Positions 1 to 7,792 of a stretch of 18,466 nucleotides of DNA are shown one piece after another (within the stretch, counting starts at the first letter, position 1; every line of letters begins with the position of its first letter). The DNA comes from UBA6078 sp964468685 (GTDB taxonomy: Bacteria; Desulfobacterota; Syntrophia; Syntrophales; UBA2210). Below the pieces are notes generated by a model. The model did not search any database and was not told the origin of the DNA. It saw only the letters and a list, made by a program, of their open reading frames with translations. Where the stretch lies: NCBI GenBank assembly GCA_964468685.1, contig CAYXUH010000029.1, positions 1-18,466 of the forward strand. Reading direction: 5' to 3'. The translations under genes and the position numbers were made by a program.

Positions 1-49
1 CGGTGAGCAGAGTGGAGCGTGCCGCAATTTGTTCTGGTGGTGTGAATAG

Positions 50-673
50 ATGGGATTGATCAATCTTTTAATTAACGATCCGTTGACCTTTGTTTTGATA
101 GCGGTACCGCTTCTGTACTCTGTTATCCTGCACGAGCTGGCGCACGGGTGGGTTGCCTATCGGATGGGGGACCCCACCGCCAAGATGATGGGCCGCCTCA
201 GCCTCAACCCGCTGAAACATCTCGACCCGATGGGGACGCTGATGCTCTTTTTTGTCGGCTTCGGCTGGGCCCGCCCTGTCCCCGTTAATTTCGCTAACCT
301 GCATGGGAGCCGCAGGGAGCTGATTCTCGTTTCTTCCGCGGGGATTATCGTTAACACGATTCTCGCCTTCATCGCGATTCTCCTTCTTCGACTGTTCGCT
401 CCCCCCGAACAGAGCATTGCCGGGACGGCGCTCTACTTCTTGGCCCATATCAATATCATCCTGGCTGCCTTCAACCTGATCCCGATCCCGCCCCTCGACG
501 GCTCCAAGATCCTGATGGGGTTTCTGCCCGAACGACTCCAGTACACCCTTTCACGCCTTGAGCCCTACGGCTTTTTCATCATCATCGGCCTGCTTGTTTT
601 CGGTGTTCTCAACCCCCTCATCGATTTCTTCCGCTGGATCATCCTGTCGATCATCAGTATTCTGCTCTTCTGA
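50..673 (+). CDS. Site-2 protease family (M50) membrane metalloprotease
   Basis: An integral membrane zinc metalloprotease of the M50/site-2 family, 207 aa. The zinc motif HELAH is at residues 28-32, inside the first hydrophobic segment (about 12-35). The third-ligand motif NLIPIPPLDG is at 142-151, with Asp150 the expected ligand. Further hydrophobic segments lie at about 60-73, 95-115, 128-146 and 170-205. There is no PDZ domain, so this is the short YwhC-like type, not RseP. Such proteins cut membrane-spanning substrates within the bilayer; the substrate here is unknown. The ATG at 50 has only a weak GGTGG-type ribosome binding site. The gene upstream lies outside the window. The family call is secure; the physiological role is not. 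Confidence 0.93.
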   Translation: MGLINLLINDPLTFVLIAVPLLYSVILHELAHGWVAYRMGDPTAKMMGRLSLNPLKHLDPMGTLMLFFVGFGWARPVPVNFANLHGSRRELILVSSAGIIVNTILAFIAILLLRLFAPPEQSIAGTALYFLAHINIILAAFNLIPIPPLDGSKILMGFLPERLQYTLSRLEPYGFFIIIGLLVFGVLNPLIDFFRWIILSIISILLF

Positions 674-687
674 TCGCGATTGCAATC

Positions 688-716
688 TTGCTGAAACCGG
701 CCGTTTACGGTAGAAT
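688..716 (+). promoter_or_regulatory. Candidate sigma70 promoter for the ferritin-like gene
   Basis: TTGCTG at 688-693 and TAGAAT at 711-716 are separated by exactly 17 bp. The -10 box matches consensus at five of six positions; the -35 box is weak (TTG only). Transcription would start near 723, giving a leader of roughly 77 nt before the ATG at 800. Found by eye only. Confidence 0.4.
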
Positions 717-799
717 TAAGCAGTCGTTTCGCCGGCATCACAATTGCGCCCCGGTTTTCAGGGGTGCCGTTTTCCGCATATGAGAAAAGGAGGGGGATC

Positions 800-1654
800 A
801 TGGAGAGAAAAGCATTGATCGACATGTTGAACAGGGACCTTACCGATGAACACGCCGCAGTGGTTCGCTATCTGATCCACAGCTACCAGGAGGGGGAGGA
901 TACACCGGTCGGCGCCAGCCTGCTCTCGCGCTGTCGTGAGGAGATGTGGCACATGCACTGGCTGGGGATGATTATCGGCGAGCTGGGGGGGGAACCGGAC
1001 TTTACGATCGGGCCATATCCCTTTGACCCCGCTAGCAGAGCGACCATGCTGAAATCCTATATACAGTATGAGGAGAAACTGATACCGCACTACAACGCCG
1101 AGGCGGAAAAGGTCGATAATCCCCATATCAAGCGTGTTTTAAAACGCGAGGCGTGGGAGTCGGCTATCCATGCGCGGCGGTTCCAGCGGTTGATTGAGAA
1201 ACTCTCCCCCGAGGACGCGGGCGGTCTTCCCGAAGGGGGGCACGAACTGCCGTTGTCCTTTGTGGAGAAACTACAGGGGGAGCTTCTGAATAAATATACC
1301 GAGATGCTACAGCATATTCGCACCTCCTGGGTCTTCCAGAACGAGAAAAAGGCGGGATGGCGGATTATGGACCAGGCGATGGAAAAGATGAAACACCTCG
1401 CCATCTTTGCCGAGGCCCTCGCGGAAGACGGGGTGGACCTGCCCTTCAAAGCAGGCCCGATCGACATGAGCCGCGCGGTCGGCGATGCCTTTCAGAAGGC
1501 CGTCGATGACCTTCAGGCTGGGGATAAGCGGTACCGAGCGTTGCAGAAGGATGACGAGGTTCGGAAGCACTCCGGAATCGTCCTGAAGGTGGACCTGGCG
1601 GTCCAGCAGATCGATTATCAAAAGGAAGAGATCAAGGGCTGGTTGAAGAAGTAG
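800..1654 (+). CDS. Ferritin-like protein, apparently a tandem two-bundle fusion
   Basis: A 284-aa protein of the ferritin-like superfamily, probably binding or oxidising iron in the cytoplasm. I chose the ATG at 800 over the one at 764 because AAAGGAGGGG lies just before it. The N-terminal half (about 10-135) looks like a complete four-helix ferritin-like bundle: DEHAAVVRY at 16-24, EEMWHMHW at 47-54 giving an ExxH pair (Glu48, His51), a third helix near 81-103, and REAWESAIHARRF at 116-128. The C-terminal half (about 155-284) repeats the helix pattern: ELLNKYTEMLQH at 161-172, MEKMKHLAIFAEAL at 194-207, and two more amphipathic helices. Its putative ligands are partly lost, with Lys196 at the Glu48 position. 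Family function is inferred; the substrate is unproven. It follows the M50 gene but probably has its own promoter. Confidence 0.8.
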   Translation: MERKALIDMLNRDLTDEHAAVVRYLIHSYQEGEDTPVGASLLSRCREEMWHMHWLGMIIGELGGEPDFTIGPYPFDPASRATMLKSYIQYEEKLIPHYNAEAEKVDNPHIKRVLKREAWESAIHARRFQRLIEKLSPEDAGGLPEGGHELPLSFVEKLQGELLNKYTEMLQHIRTSWVFQNEKKAGWRIMDQAMEKMKHLAIFAEALAEDGVDLPFKAGPIDMSRAVGDAFQKAVDDLQAGDKRYRALQKDDEVRKHSGIVLKVDLAVQQIDYQKEEIKGWLKK

Positions 1655-1669
1655 GGATTTTTATGCCAC

Positions 1670-1694
1670 CCGCGGGTCGTTCCCCGGCCCGCGG
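1670..1694. repeat. GC-rich hairpin downstream of the ferritin-like gene
   Basis: Arms CCGCGGG (1670-1676) and CCCGCGG (1688-1694) form a 7-bp perfect stem with an 11-nt loop, 16 nt after the stop codon. No run of T follows on either strand, so it is not a standard intrinsic terminator. It may still slow polymerase or protect the 3' end of the mRNA between the convergent genes. Confidence 0.4.
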
Positions 1695-1773
1695 ACCAAT
1701 CTATCGGGGTGGTAACCTCATGAATACGTGTGCGTTCCCCAAATCATCACCTTGCCCCTACATCTTAGTTCCT

Positions 1774-1805
1774 TTTTCGTGTTTTCGTAACTTCGTGCTT
1801 TCGTG
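1774..1805. repeat. Four-unit octamer tandem repeat (consensus YTTTCGTG)
   Basis: Four consecutive 8-bp units occupy the gap between convergent genes: TTTTCGTG, TTTTCGTA, ACTTCGTG and CTTTCGTG. The TTCGTR core begins at 1776, 1784, 1792 and 1800, so the period is exactly eight. The array is noncoding. Its function is unknown. Confidence 0.6.
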
Positions 1806-1841
1806 ATAAAGATTATCTTGTTTGGTTCCGACCTGCCCGAG

Positions 1842-2357
1842 TCAGGATTTCTCTTTCAGAAGGAACCTCGCTTGGACGAAGATTCCGAGAAGGGCCAGGA
1901 CCATGGCGATGGCTGTTTCCATCACCGGGTTCAGAGTAATTGTGTCTGTGATGATCGCGGCTCCGGCTAAGGACGAGAGCACGATGAGGGCCCAGTCAAA
2001 GAGGAGGAAAAGGAGCAATGCCCCGATAATCCCGCCGCCGACATAGGCAATCCAGAATATCTCCTGGGAGACTAGTCCGAAAGAGGTCACAATCATGTAG
2101 GCTATGTAAGCGCCTGCGAGAAAACCGCCCACGAATATGGCAAAACCCTGCAGGAAAAGGGCGATGGCCACGCCCACGGCCCCCACGATGATTCCCACAG
2201 AGAGGGACATGATGAGCGACTCTATGCCCAGGACCTGGTCAGCCAGTGTAAAGCCGGTGATGAACCCTATGGCGCCCACGAAAAACCAGAAAAATTTCCG
2301 GCCGCCTACCAGCAGAAGAATCCCCAGCACAACGTATACCAACGGTGTCAGTGTCAT
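1842..2357 (-). CDS. DUF4203/TMEM198-like seven-helix membrane protein
   Basis: A very hydrophobic 171-aa protein with about seven membrane segments, near residues 4-20, 24-41, 48-68, 70-90, 101-121, 122-140 and 146-166. It is glycine rich in the middle helices and ends in a short basic tail (RFLLKEKS). Length, helix number and glycine pattern fit the DUF4203/TMEM198-like family, which has no assigned bacterial function that I know. The ATG at 2357 has a good ribosome binding site (AAGGGAGG). It lies 116 bp downstream of the ketopantoate reductase gene on the same strand and could be cotranscribed, though the gap is large enough for its own promoter. Family assignment is from pattern only. 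Confidence 0.75.
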   Translation of the reverse strand: MTLTPLVYVVLGILLLVGGRKFFWFFVGAIGFITGFTLADQVLGIESLIMSLSVGIIVGAVGVAIALFLQGFAIFVGGFLAGAYIAYMIVTSFGLVSQEIFWIAYVGGGIIGALLLFLLFDWALIVLSSLAGAAIITDTITLNPVMETAIAMVLALLGIFVQARFLLKEKS

Positions 2358-2473
2358 ATAAGCCTCCCTTTTGTGCTGACAGTTTGTTAAAAAACAAGCG
2401 CTTCCCCATCAGTCAGAGGGGCATCCATCTGATGATCTGTACAATAAAAATCCTTGGCGCACAACGATTGATA

Positions 2474-3412
2474 TTACTGGCTCTTTTCACTTTCGCGGGC
2501 CTTGAGGGCCGCGAAAACCTTCTCGTGGCTCGCTACGGTAAGCCCCAATCTCCTGCTCTCGTCGACAATGAATCCGGCGAAGGTCTCTATCTCCGTTCTG
2601 TTTCCCTGTTCAAAATCCCGCTGGTATGATGTTTTTGCCTCGTAGGGAAAGCCTCGGGACTTTTCGATGGTCGCCTTCTTAATACCGGCGGGAAATTCAA
2701 TGCCGTGCAGTGCGGCAAGGGCCAGCAGCTCATCGAGGAGGGTCCCCATCAGCTCCATCCCCTCATTGTCTTCCAGTATCCCCCCTATGGTTGTGTTCCG
2801 ATAGGTCGTCGCGTTTCCGAGAGGGGAGACAAAGAGATATTTCTCCCACGCGATATTCTTGATGTCACTACGGTACTCGGCTTCTATGTCAGCCTTCCGA
2901 AAGAGGTCCTCTATCTGTTTTCCGTCTTGTTCCTCCTTCGTTTCATTTCCGAAGAACATCTTGCGCGAGCCGCCCGTCTGGTGGCAGGCGCCCGGTCCTG
3001 TCAGCTGGGAACCGATATACACGCATCCGTTCCATATCCTCCCCTTTGTGAGGACGGACTGAAGCTTCTCGACGTTATCCACCCCGTTCAGGAGGGAGAT
3101 AACGACGGTGTCCTCGCCGATCGCGGGGGCGAGCAGTTTCGCGCTTTGGGTGAGTCCGTAGCCCTTGACGCACAGGAGGACGATATCGAATGTGCCGCAC
3201 CCGGCCGGATCATCGGTCGCCAGATCGGGGCGAGCCGTGAAATCTCCCTGAGCCACGCTCTTCACCTGCAGGCCGTTCGCCTGTATCGCCTTCAGATGCT
3301 CCCCCCGTGCTATAAAGACGACCTCGACATCGTTATCCCCCTCGTATCGTCGTGCCAGCAAGCCGCCGTAATAGCCGCCCACGCCGCCTATTCCCATGAT
3401 CGCTATCTTCAT
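2474..3412 (-). CDS. panE: 2-dehydropantoate 2-reductase (ketopantoate reductase)
   Basis: Reduces ketopantoate to pantoate with NADPH, in pantothenate and coenzyme A synthesis. The 312-aa product has the normal family length. The N-terminal Rossmann motif is GIGGVGGYYGG at 7-17. LLNGVDN at 107-113 is the usual nucleotide-domain loop. The C-terminal helical domain carries IAWEKYLFVSPLGNATT (187-203), in which Lys191 corresponds to the catalytic lysine, and GNRTEIE (270-276), in which Glu274 corresponds to the substrate-binding glutamate. The ATG at 3412 is preceded by AGAAGGAGA. Some members of this fold act on other 2-keto acids, so the exact substrate is inferred. Ketopantoate derives from 2-ketoisovalerate, the product of the IlvD step encoded at 15733-17394. 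Confidence 0.88.
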   Translation of the reverse strand: MKIAIMGIGGVGGYYGGLLARRYEGDNDVEVVFIARGEHLKAIQANGLQVKSVAQGDFTARPDLATDDPAGCGTFDIVLLCVKGYGLTQSAKLLAPAIGEDTVVISLLNGVDNVEKLQSVLTKGRIWNGCVYIGSQLTGPGACHQTGGSRKMFFGNETKEEQDGKQIEDLFRKADIEAEYRSDIKNIAWEKYLFVSPLGNATTYRNTTIGGILEDNEGMELMGTLLDELLALAALHGIEFPAGIKKATIEKSRGFPYEAKTSYQRDFEQGNRTEIETFAGFIVDESRRLGLTVASHEKVFAALKARESEKSQ

Positions 3413-3578
3413 CGCGTGTCTCCTTCTGATGATTAGTGCCGGATTTATCAGGCGCCTCTGACAGGTCCGATCCGGGAAATATCTTTAGTGAACATGTGGC
3501 ATTCATTACCAAAAAAGTCAAGGGAAAGGTTCCTCAGTCTGCCAGGGCGGTGCGCGGAATCCTTTCGGAAAAAATGTC

Positions 3579-3607
3579 TTGAAGTTATCTTTGAAAGGAC
3601 ACATACT
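3579..3607 (+). promoter_or_regulatory. Candidate promoter for the lipoprotein hydrolase gene
   Basis: TTGAAG at 3579-3584 and CATACT at 3602-3607 have a 17-bp spacer, giving a leader of about 30 nt before the ATG at 3643. Boxes match consensus at four and five positions. It lies in the 230-bp divergent gap (3413-3642). I see no convincing promoter for the opposite strand there. Confidence 0.33.
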
Positions 3608-3642
3608 GACCGTATCCAATAAAAATCCACAGGAGGTGGCCC

Positions 3643-4602
3643 ATGCGCTACATATCCCGGCTGGTACTTCTCGGAGCTATCTGTCTTATGGTAGGGGGCT
3701 GCGGCCTCTTCATGAAAGAGATCCCTCAAGGCCGGATCGTATCTCCGACGACGCAGGATCATTTTATCAAGATTGGAGATGTGAATTTCCACTACCAGGA
3801 ATACCCCGGAGAGGGCGAGGACATATTCCTGCTTCACGGTTTTGCCTCATCCACATATACGTGGGAGGAGGTGGCCTCGTATCTCCAGAAGCGGGGTTTT
3901 CATGTCTGGGCTTTGGATATGAAGGGGTTCGGCTGGTCCGATAAGCCGGAGGACGGGCGCTACGATCCCATCACGCTGATGGAAGATGTCAACCGGTGGA
4001 TGGGAGTGATGGGTCTTGACGATGTTACCTTTGTGGGCAATTCCCTTGGGGGCGTCGTCGCGGTACTGATGGCCCTTGAACATCCCGATAGGGTAGGGCG
4101 GCTGGTCCTGATAGACGCGGCCGGGTACCCGATACAAAAACCGCTCATTATAAAGATGGCGGGGCTGCCTTTCTCTCGCGGCATCTCAAAGGTATTTTTT
4201 GGCCGTTGGGCGATACGCTGGAATCTGAAGGAGGTTTTTTATCATACCGATCGCGTGACGGGGGAGAAGATAGACGCCTACTATGTGAGGATGCGGACAC
4301 GGGGCGCGCTGGATGCCCAGATATCGGTGGCGCAGGCGCTCGACCTTGACGCATTCGCAGAGTACACGAGGCGTATACCCGAGATACAGGCCGATACCCT
4401 GATCATATGGGGGAGGGATGACGCGTGGATACCCCTTGAAAGCGGGGTACGGTTCAGGAAAGAAATCGCCCGCTCCACCCTCGCAGTGATTCCCGAGTGC
4501 GGACATATGCCTCAGGAGGAATATCCCGAGATATCCGCGCGACTCATAGGAGATTTTGTTGAGGGCAAGGCTATCAGCGACTCCCCCGGGCTGAGTCAGT
4601 AA
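3643..4602 (+). CDS. Alpha/beta hydrolase, probable lipoprotein
   Basis: A 319-aa serine hydrolase of the alpha/beta fold. Residues 1-20 form a lipoprotein signal ending in VGGC, so Cys20 would be lipidated and the enzyme held at the membrane outside the cytoplasm. Fold landmarks are in the right order: oxyanion motif HGFASS at 65-70, nucleophile elbow GNSLGG at 132-137 (Ser134), acid in WGRDDAW at 256-262 (Asp259 or Asp260), and histidine in CGHMP at 286-290 (His288). The segment of about 165-245 is the cap domain. The substrate cannot be read from sequence; esterase, epoxide hydrolase and C-C hydrolase relatives look alike. AGGAGGTGG precedes the ATG. The gene is convergent with the peptidase gene at 4630, only 27 bp away, and no terminator is visible between them. 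Confidence 0.85.
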   Translation: MRYISRLVLLGAICLMVGGCGLFMKEIPQGRIVSPTTQDHFIKIGDVNFHYQEYPGEGEDIFLLHGFASSTYTWEEVASYLQKRGFHVWALDMKGFGWSDKPEDGRYDPITLMEDVNRWMGVMGLDDVTFVGNSLGGVVAVLMALEHPDRVGRLVLIDAAGYPIQKPLIIKMAGLPFSRGISKVFFGRWAIRWNLKEVFYHTDRVTGEKIDAYYVRMRTRGALDAQISVAQALDLDAFAEYTRRIPEIQADTLIIWGRDDAWIPLESGVRFRKEIARSTLAVIPECGHMPQEEYPEISARLIGDFVEGKAISDSPGLSQ

Positions 4603-4629
4603 ATGTGTCCATGAGGGGGATTCATGGCG

Positions 4630-5580
4630 TCAGTCATCAGGGAAGATATCCTCGTCCCGGTAGTTCCTTTTCCGTATCAGCGCCTTGATGAATGCGAATA
4701 CCGTCAGCAGTGCTCCCAGAAAGAAGAGGACCTGATAGAGGTGAACGCTCAGATACGTAAACCAGGTGGCTCTCTTTCTGAGGTCCCCCAGCCACTTCAA
4801 TTCAAGTTCGTCAAGGGAGATAAAAAGGCTCCGGTGAATCGCCTCGTCGGGGGTGTATCCATCTTTAAGATGCTGTAATATCTCCAGGATTCCATTTCTT
4901 CCGAATTCTCTATTGATATATTCTGTTAGATCTCTACTCTCCTCGTACGCCGTGAGGAGCGGTGTCCGCTCCTCGGGAAAACGTGTCGCTAGGTTCCTGA
5001 TGGGGATATAATTTCCTGAAAGGACGGCCCTGTTCAAGACAAAGCGCTCTCTGTTCATTATTATCTCTGCCATACCACCACTTACCCACTGAGCGATTCC
5101 TTCATCAAGCCATTTTGGCAGGTTGGCGCTTTGTATATGATGGTGGAGCAGGAGATGACACAATTCATGTTTAAGGGTTGTCTCAAGGATGGATGGGTTT
5201 GCGGCCATCCGTGAATAGTCGATCACGATGAGCCTCTGCCCGGGATCAGCAAAGGCCGTGATGAGGGCGCTGCCGGCCATCTTTTGAAAGGTTTTTCTGT
5301 CCTTGATCAGTAGGACCGCTGGCCTGTAATCAAGCCGCCACCCGAGTGTTCCCTCAATCTCATCTCTGAGAGAAGGATAGAAGTCGGAAATCTCTTTTGC
5401 CGCCACTCCCATCGGCTCCTCGAAGAGGACGGTAACGGCATCCGTTTCGATGACGGATTGCTGTGACCCCCAAAGCGGCGATGGGAGGAGAAGGAGGAGG
5501 CATATGACAAGAAGGATTTCCTTACGGCACACCATCAAGCACATTTTCCCTCTTCTGTCATTGATATTCCGAGAATCCAC
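4630..5580 (-). CDS. Membrane-anchored gluzincin peptidase (peptidase MA-like)
   Basis: A 316-aa putative extracytoplasmic zinc metallopeptidase. A basic n-region and hydrophobic core at about 19-37 form a signal sequence or anchor. The catalytic motif HELCH is at 138-142 and WLDEGIAQW at 157-165 supplies the third ligand, Glu160, the arrangement of gluzincins and the peptidase MA-like group. A second membrane segment at about 276-299 is followed by a short basic then acidic tail, so the catalytic domain would sit outside the membrane with the C-terminus inside. The GTG at 5580 has AGAAGG about 6 nt upstream. An internal ATG at 5544, also with a purine-rich site, would shorten the n-region and is a real alternative. 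It is last in the minus-strand run; substrate unknown. Confidence 0.8.
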   Translation of the reverse strand: MDSRNINDRRGKMCLMVCRKEILLVICLLLLLPSPLWGSQQSVIETDAVTVLFEEPMGVAAKEISDFYPSLRDEIEGTLGWRLDYRPAVLLIKDRKTFQKMAGSALITAFADPGQRLIVIDYSRMAANPSILETTLKHELCHLLLHHHIQSANLPKWLDEGIAQWVSGGMAEIIMNRERFVLNRAVLSGNYIPIRNLATRFPEERTPLLTAYEESRDLTEYINREFGRNGILEILQHLKDGYTPDEAIHRSLFISLDELELKWLGDLRKRATWFTYLSVHLYQVLFFLGALLTVFAFIKALIRKRNYRDEDIFPDD

Positions 5581-5634
5581 GGCATCCCTTCTGCCGGTGG
5601 AACTCCGGCTCGCCCGGCACAGGCGTTATGAAGA

Positions 5635-5835
5635 CTACTTGTGAAACAACCACACTATCAGTGAAATGACAAGGCTGATAACAACCATGGTCATTATCGG
5701 GAAGTATATCTTCAGGTTCAGCCTGTTGATCATAATATCGCCGGGGAGGCGTCCCAGGGGAAGGTTCCCCAGCCACGGCCAGAGGATGCCCAAGACAACG
5801 AGAATGACGCCGGTGATGATGAGATATTTCTGCAT
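5635..5835 (-). CDS. DUF2905 family small membrane protein
   Basis: A 66-aa protein with two membrane helices, near residues 5-22 and 43-64. The intervening loop LPLGRLPGDI at about 26-35 is the hallmark of the DUF2905 family, for which no function is established. I chose the ATG at 5835 because GGAAAAGGGA lies just upstream; a TTG six codons earlier is less likely. It sits 26 bp after the radical SAM gene and 54 bp before the peptidase gene on the same strand, so the three are probably cotranscribed. Confidence 0.88.
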   Translation of the reverse strand: MQKYLIITGVILVVLGILWPWLGNLPLGRLPGDIMINRLNLKIYFPIMTMVVISLVISLIVWLFHK

Positions 5836-5861
5836 AATCCCTTTTCCGTACAAACGGTTTT

Positions 5862-7418
5862 TTATTTATCTCCTGCAGACATGAGAAAGAAGGGGGCGTG
5901 ATTCGAGGTAAAGACAGGCGGGTCCCTGAGGACGATCGTCCGGACCGCTGAATTTTTTCTGAACTCGCCGTCCAGAAATCGCCTGACCTGTACCCGGTCC
6001 CACCCCCCGGGGTGACGAAACTGCCGATAGAGGGTCAGGTCGCCAGCATAAAAGTTTTCCGTATCCATCCCCGCCGCGTCCGGGCCATAGGCGGGCATGT
6101 TGAATATGGCAAGGTTCAGGTAGTCGATATATTCGTGGTGCCGTACAACATAATCAAGGGTGTTTCGCGCCCCCACGAGCGTCTCGGCGGGTGTCCCGAA
6201 GAGAAGATAGATATAGGTCCCTATCCCGGCCTCCTTCAAGTTCTTCAGCGCTTTCGATGCCTCCGCCAGATCGACTCCCTTGTCGAGTGCTTCGAGAACC
6301 TCCTGATCCCCCGATTCCAGTCCGATCTTCAGCATGACACACCCCGAGTGTTTCAAATTCCTGCAAAAATCGGGATCGGTGAGATGCCGGGTTATCCGGG
6401 CGAATCCATACCAGGGGATGCCGAGAGGATTGTCCGCTATCGCCGCGAGGAGCGCCGGACTCATAGCGTTGTCGAGAAAGTGTATCAGAACGGGGCCTTC
6501 GCTGTTGATAATACTGTCAAGGTCGGCAATTGTTTTGTCCGCCGGAGGATGTGAATAAACGCTCCCCTCTGCCTTCTCGGGGCAGAAGGTGCACCGGTTC
6601 CACCAGCAGCCGCTCGACGCGCTGTAAGGGAGGACAAAACCCGGCGACAGGTAGGGCCTCTCATGGAATGGGGTGTAGTCCGGGACGGTGTGTTCGTTCG
6701 AGGGGGGGATCCCGAACATATCGAGGAGGGGTGCCTCTCCCGGCCCTGCGATCATGTCGTCGACAAGCCCGTCGAAGGGGTTCTTCCAGCCCGGATTGCT
6801 GAGCCACGATGTTACCAGACCTCCCCCCAGGACGAGCCTTGCGTCCGGGCAGAGCCTCCGTATCAGGCCGATCAGGGAGAAGGCGGGGAGCGCCTGACTC
6901 AGATAATTGAGTGAAAGGCCGACGACGGAGGGCTCTTCATCCTCGAAGAGGGCCGTCAGTCGCTCTGTAAAATAGGGGTAAAAGGGGCTCTTCTCCGGCT
7001 GTTCGGATGCCCCGATGAGATCGGAACTCCTGAGGGGAGAGAGTGTCCCGTCCTGATAGTTTGCAAGGCCGAGCTTTACGCCGTGCGGGTGTGCTGCCAG
7101 ATCGAGAACACGGTTTATTTCTCTCATAGCCTGGCTGTATCGGTCTGTTTTTTTGTAGATGTCCGGGTGCAGGAGCGCGGATATGTTGGAATCCAGGTGT
7201 CGCGCCGCCCGCTTCGACCATGTGTCTTGTGCCTTGACTGGACGCTTTAGGAGGTCCATCAGACCTTCGATATTGGCATCCAGCACGCGGCAGGGAATGC
7301 TGTGTCCCTTCAGTGCCCCCCAAAGCCGAGCGATCCCAGCGGGCGGTTCGCAGGGCCGTACAACCGGGGGATTGATCAGAAGCATCGTGCCGGATTTCAC
7401 CGTTTTCCCATTCCCCAT
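5862..7418 (-). CDS. B12-binding-type radical SAM protein
   Basis: A 518-aa radical SAM enzyme with the two-part layout of cobalamin-dependent members. Residues 13-235 resemble a B12-binding Rossmann-like region: LLINPPVVRP at 13-22, PPAGIARLWGALK at 25-37, VVGLSLNYLSQ at 165-175, and LGGGLVTSW at 197-205. The radical SAM core follows. Its cluster motif is SGCWWNRCTFC at 269-279, with cysteines 271, 276 and 279, spaced CX4CX2C instead of the usual CX3CX2C. Other core landmarks are GLESGDQEVLEALDKG at 366-381 and LLFGTPAET at 405-413. No DxHxxG lower-ligand motif is obvious, so cobalamin may bind base-off or not at all. The ATG at 7418 has GGGAGGG about 12 nt upstream; an ATG at 7385 is possible. 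Reaction unknown. Confidence 0.85.
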   Translation of the reverse strand: MGNGKTVKSGTMLLINPPVVRPCEPPAGIARLWGALKGHSIPCRVLDANIEGLMDLLKRPVKAQDTWSKRAARHLDSNISALLHPDIYKKTDRYSQAMREINRVLDLAAHPHGVKLGLANYQDGTLSPLRSSDLIGASEQPEKSPFYPYFTERLTALFEDEEPSVVGLSLNYLSQALPAFSLIGLIRRLCPDARLVLGGGLVTSWLSNPGWKNPFDGLVDDMIAGPGEAPLLDMFGIPPSNEHTVPDYTPFHERPYLSPGFVLPYSASSGCWWNRCTFCPEKAEGSVYSHPPADKTIADLDSIINSEGPVLIHFLDNAMSPALLAAIADNPLGIPWYGFARITRHLTDPDFCRNLKHSGCVMLKIGLESGDQEVLEALDKGVDLAEASKALKNLKEAGIGTYIYLLFGTPAETLVGARNTLDYVVRHHEYIDYLNLAIFNMPAYGPDAAGMDTENFYAGDLTLYRQFRHPGGWDRVQVRRFLDGEFRKNSAVRTIVLRDPPVFTSNHAPFFLMSAGDK

Positions 7419-7457
7419 AGTCGCGCTCGACCCTCCCTTGAACCGTTCCGGGCAAGG

Positions 7458-7715
7458 CTATCCCTTGCTGCGTCCGACGATAACATTATAGAGCCAGGCA
7501 AAGATCGCCCCTCCGATCGCGCCGTCCACAAACGCCCAGACAAGGCCGATGATACTGCCGATTGGAGACAGGGTATAGCCCAGATACAGACGTCCGATAA
7601 AGGTGGAATCGCCCGTCGCTCCCTCTAGGGCGATAAGCCACCAGGTCATGATAAAGAGAGCGAATCCCCAGACCAGTCCGCACGTCAGTGCAAACGCCTT
7701 TACGTCGAGCTTCAT
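7458..7715 (-). CDS. Small holin-like membrane protein
   Basis: An 85-aa protein matching a family usually labelled 'bacteriophage holin', although no phage gene is near. It starts MKLDVKAFALTCGLVWGF and has membrane segments at about 7-28, 47-65 and 65-80, glycine rich in the last two. The ATG at 7715 is supported by GGGAGGTG seven bases before it; the longer frame from a TTG at 7763 is not. It lies 39 bp upstream of the radical SAM gene on the same strand. I would not infer phage origin or cell lysis from the family label. Confidence 0.78.
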   Translation of the reverse strand: MKLDVKAFALTCGLVWGFALFIMTWWLIALEGATGDSTFIGRLYLGYTLSPIGSIIGLVWAFVDGAIGGAIFAWLYNVIVGRSKG

Positions 7716-7792
7716 TGTGACACCTCCCGTATTTGGATGGTTGAGCCACGTTAACCGCCGCAATAAAGCACGACGGAGCCCCCTAATCTTTT

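Noticed and set aside
1..49. Possible 3' end of an upstream gene
   Set aside because: Two frames are open from the left edge (ending at 49 and at 59), but the 15-18 residues show no recognisable motif, so I cannot say which, if either, is coding.
2705..3436. A 243-codon open frame on the plus strand opposite panE
   Set aside because: Shadow of the ketopantoate reductase gene; no ribosome binding site and no domain.
7458..7715. Holin-like gene as evidence of a prophage
   Set aside because: No integrase, endolysin, capsid or terminase gene is nearby, and this family is chromosomal in many bacteria. The label alone does not support a prophage.
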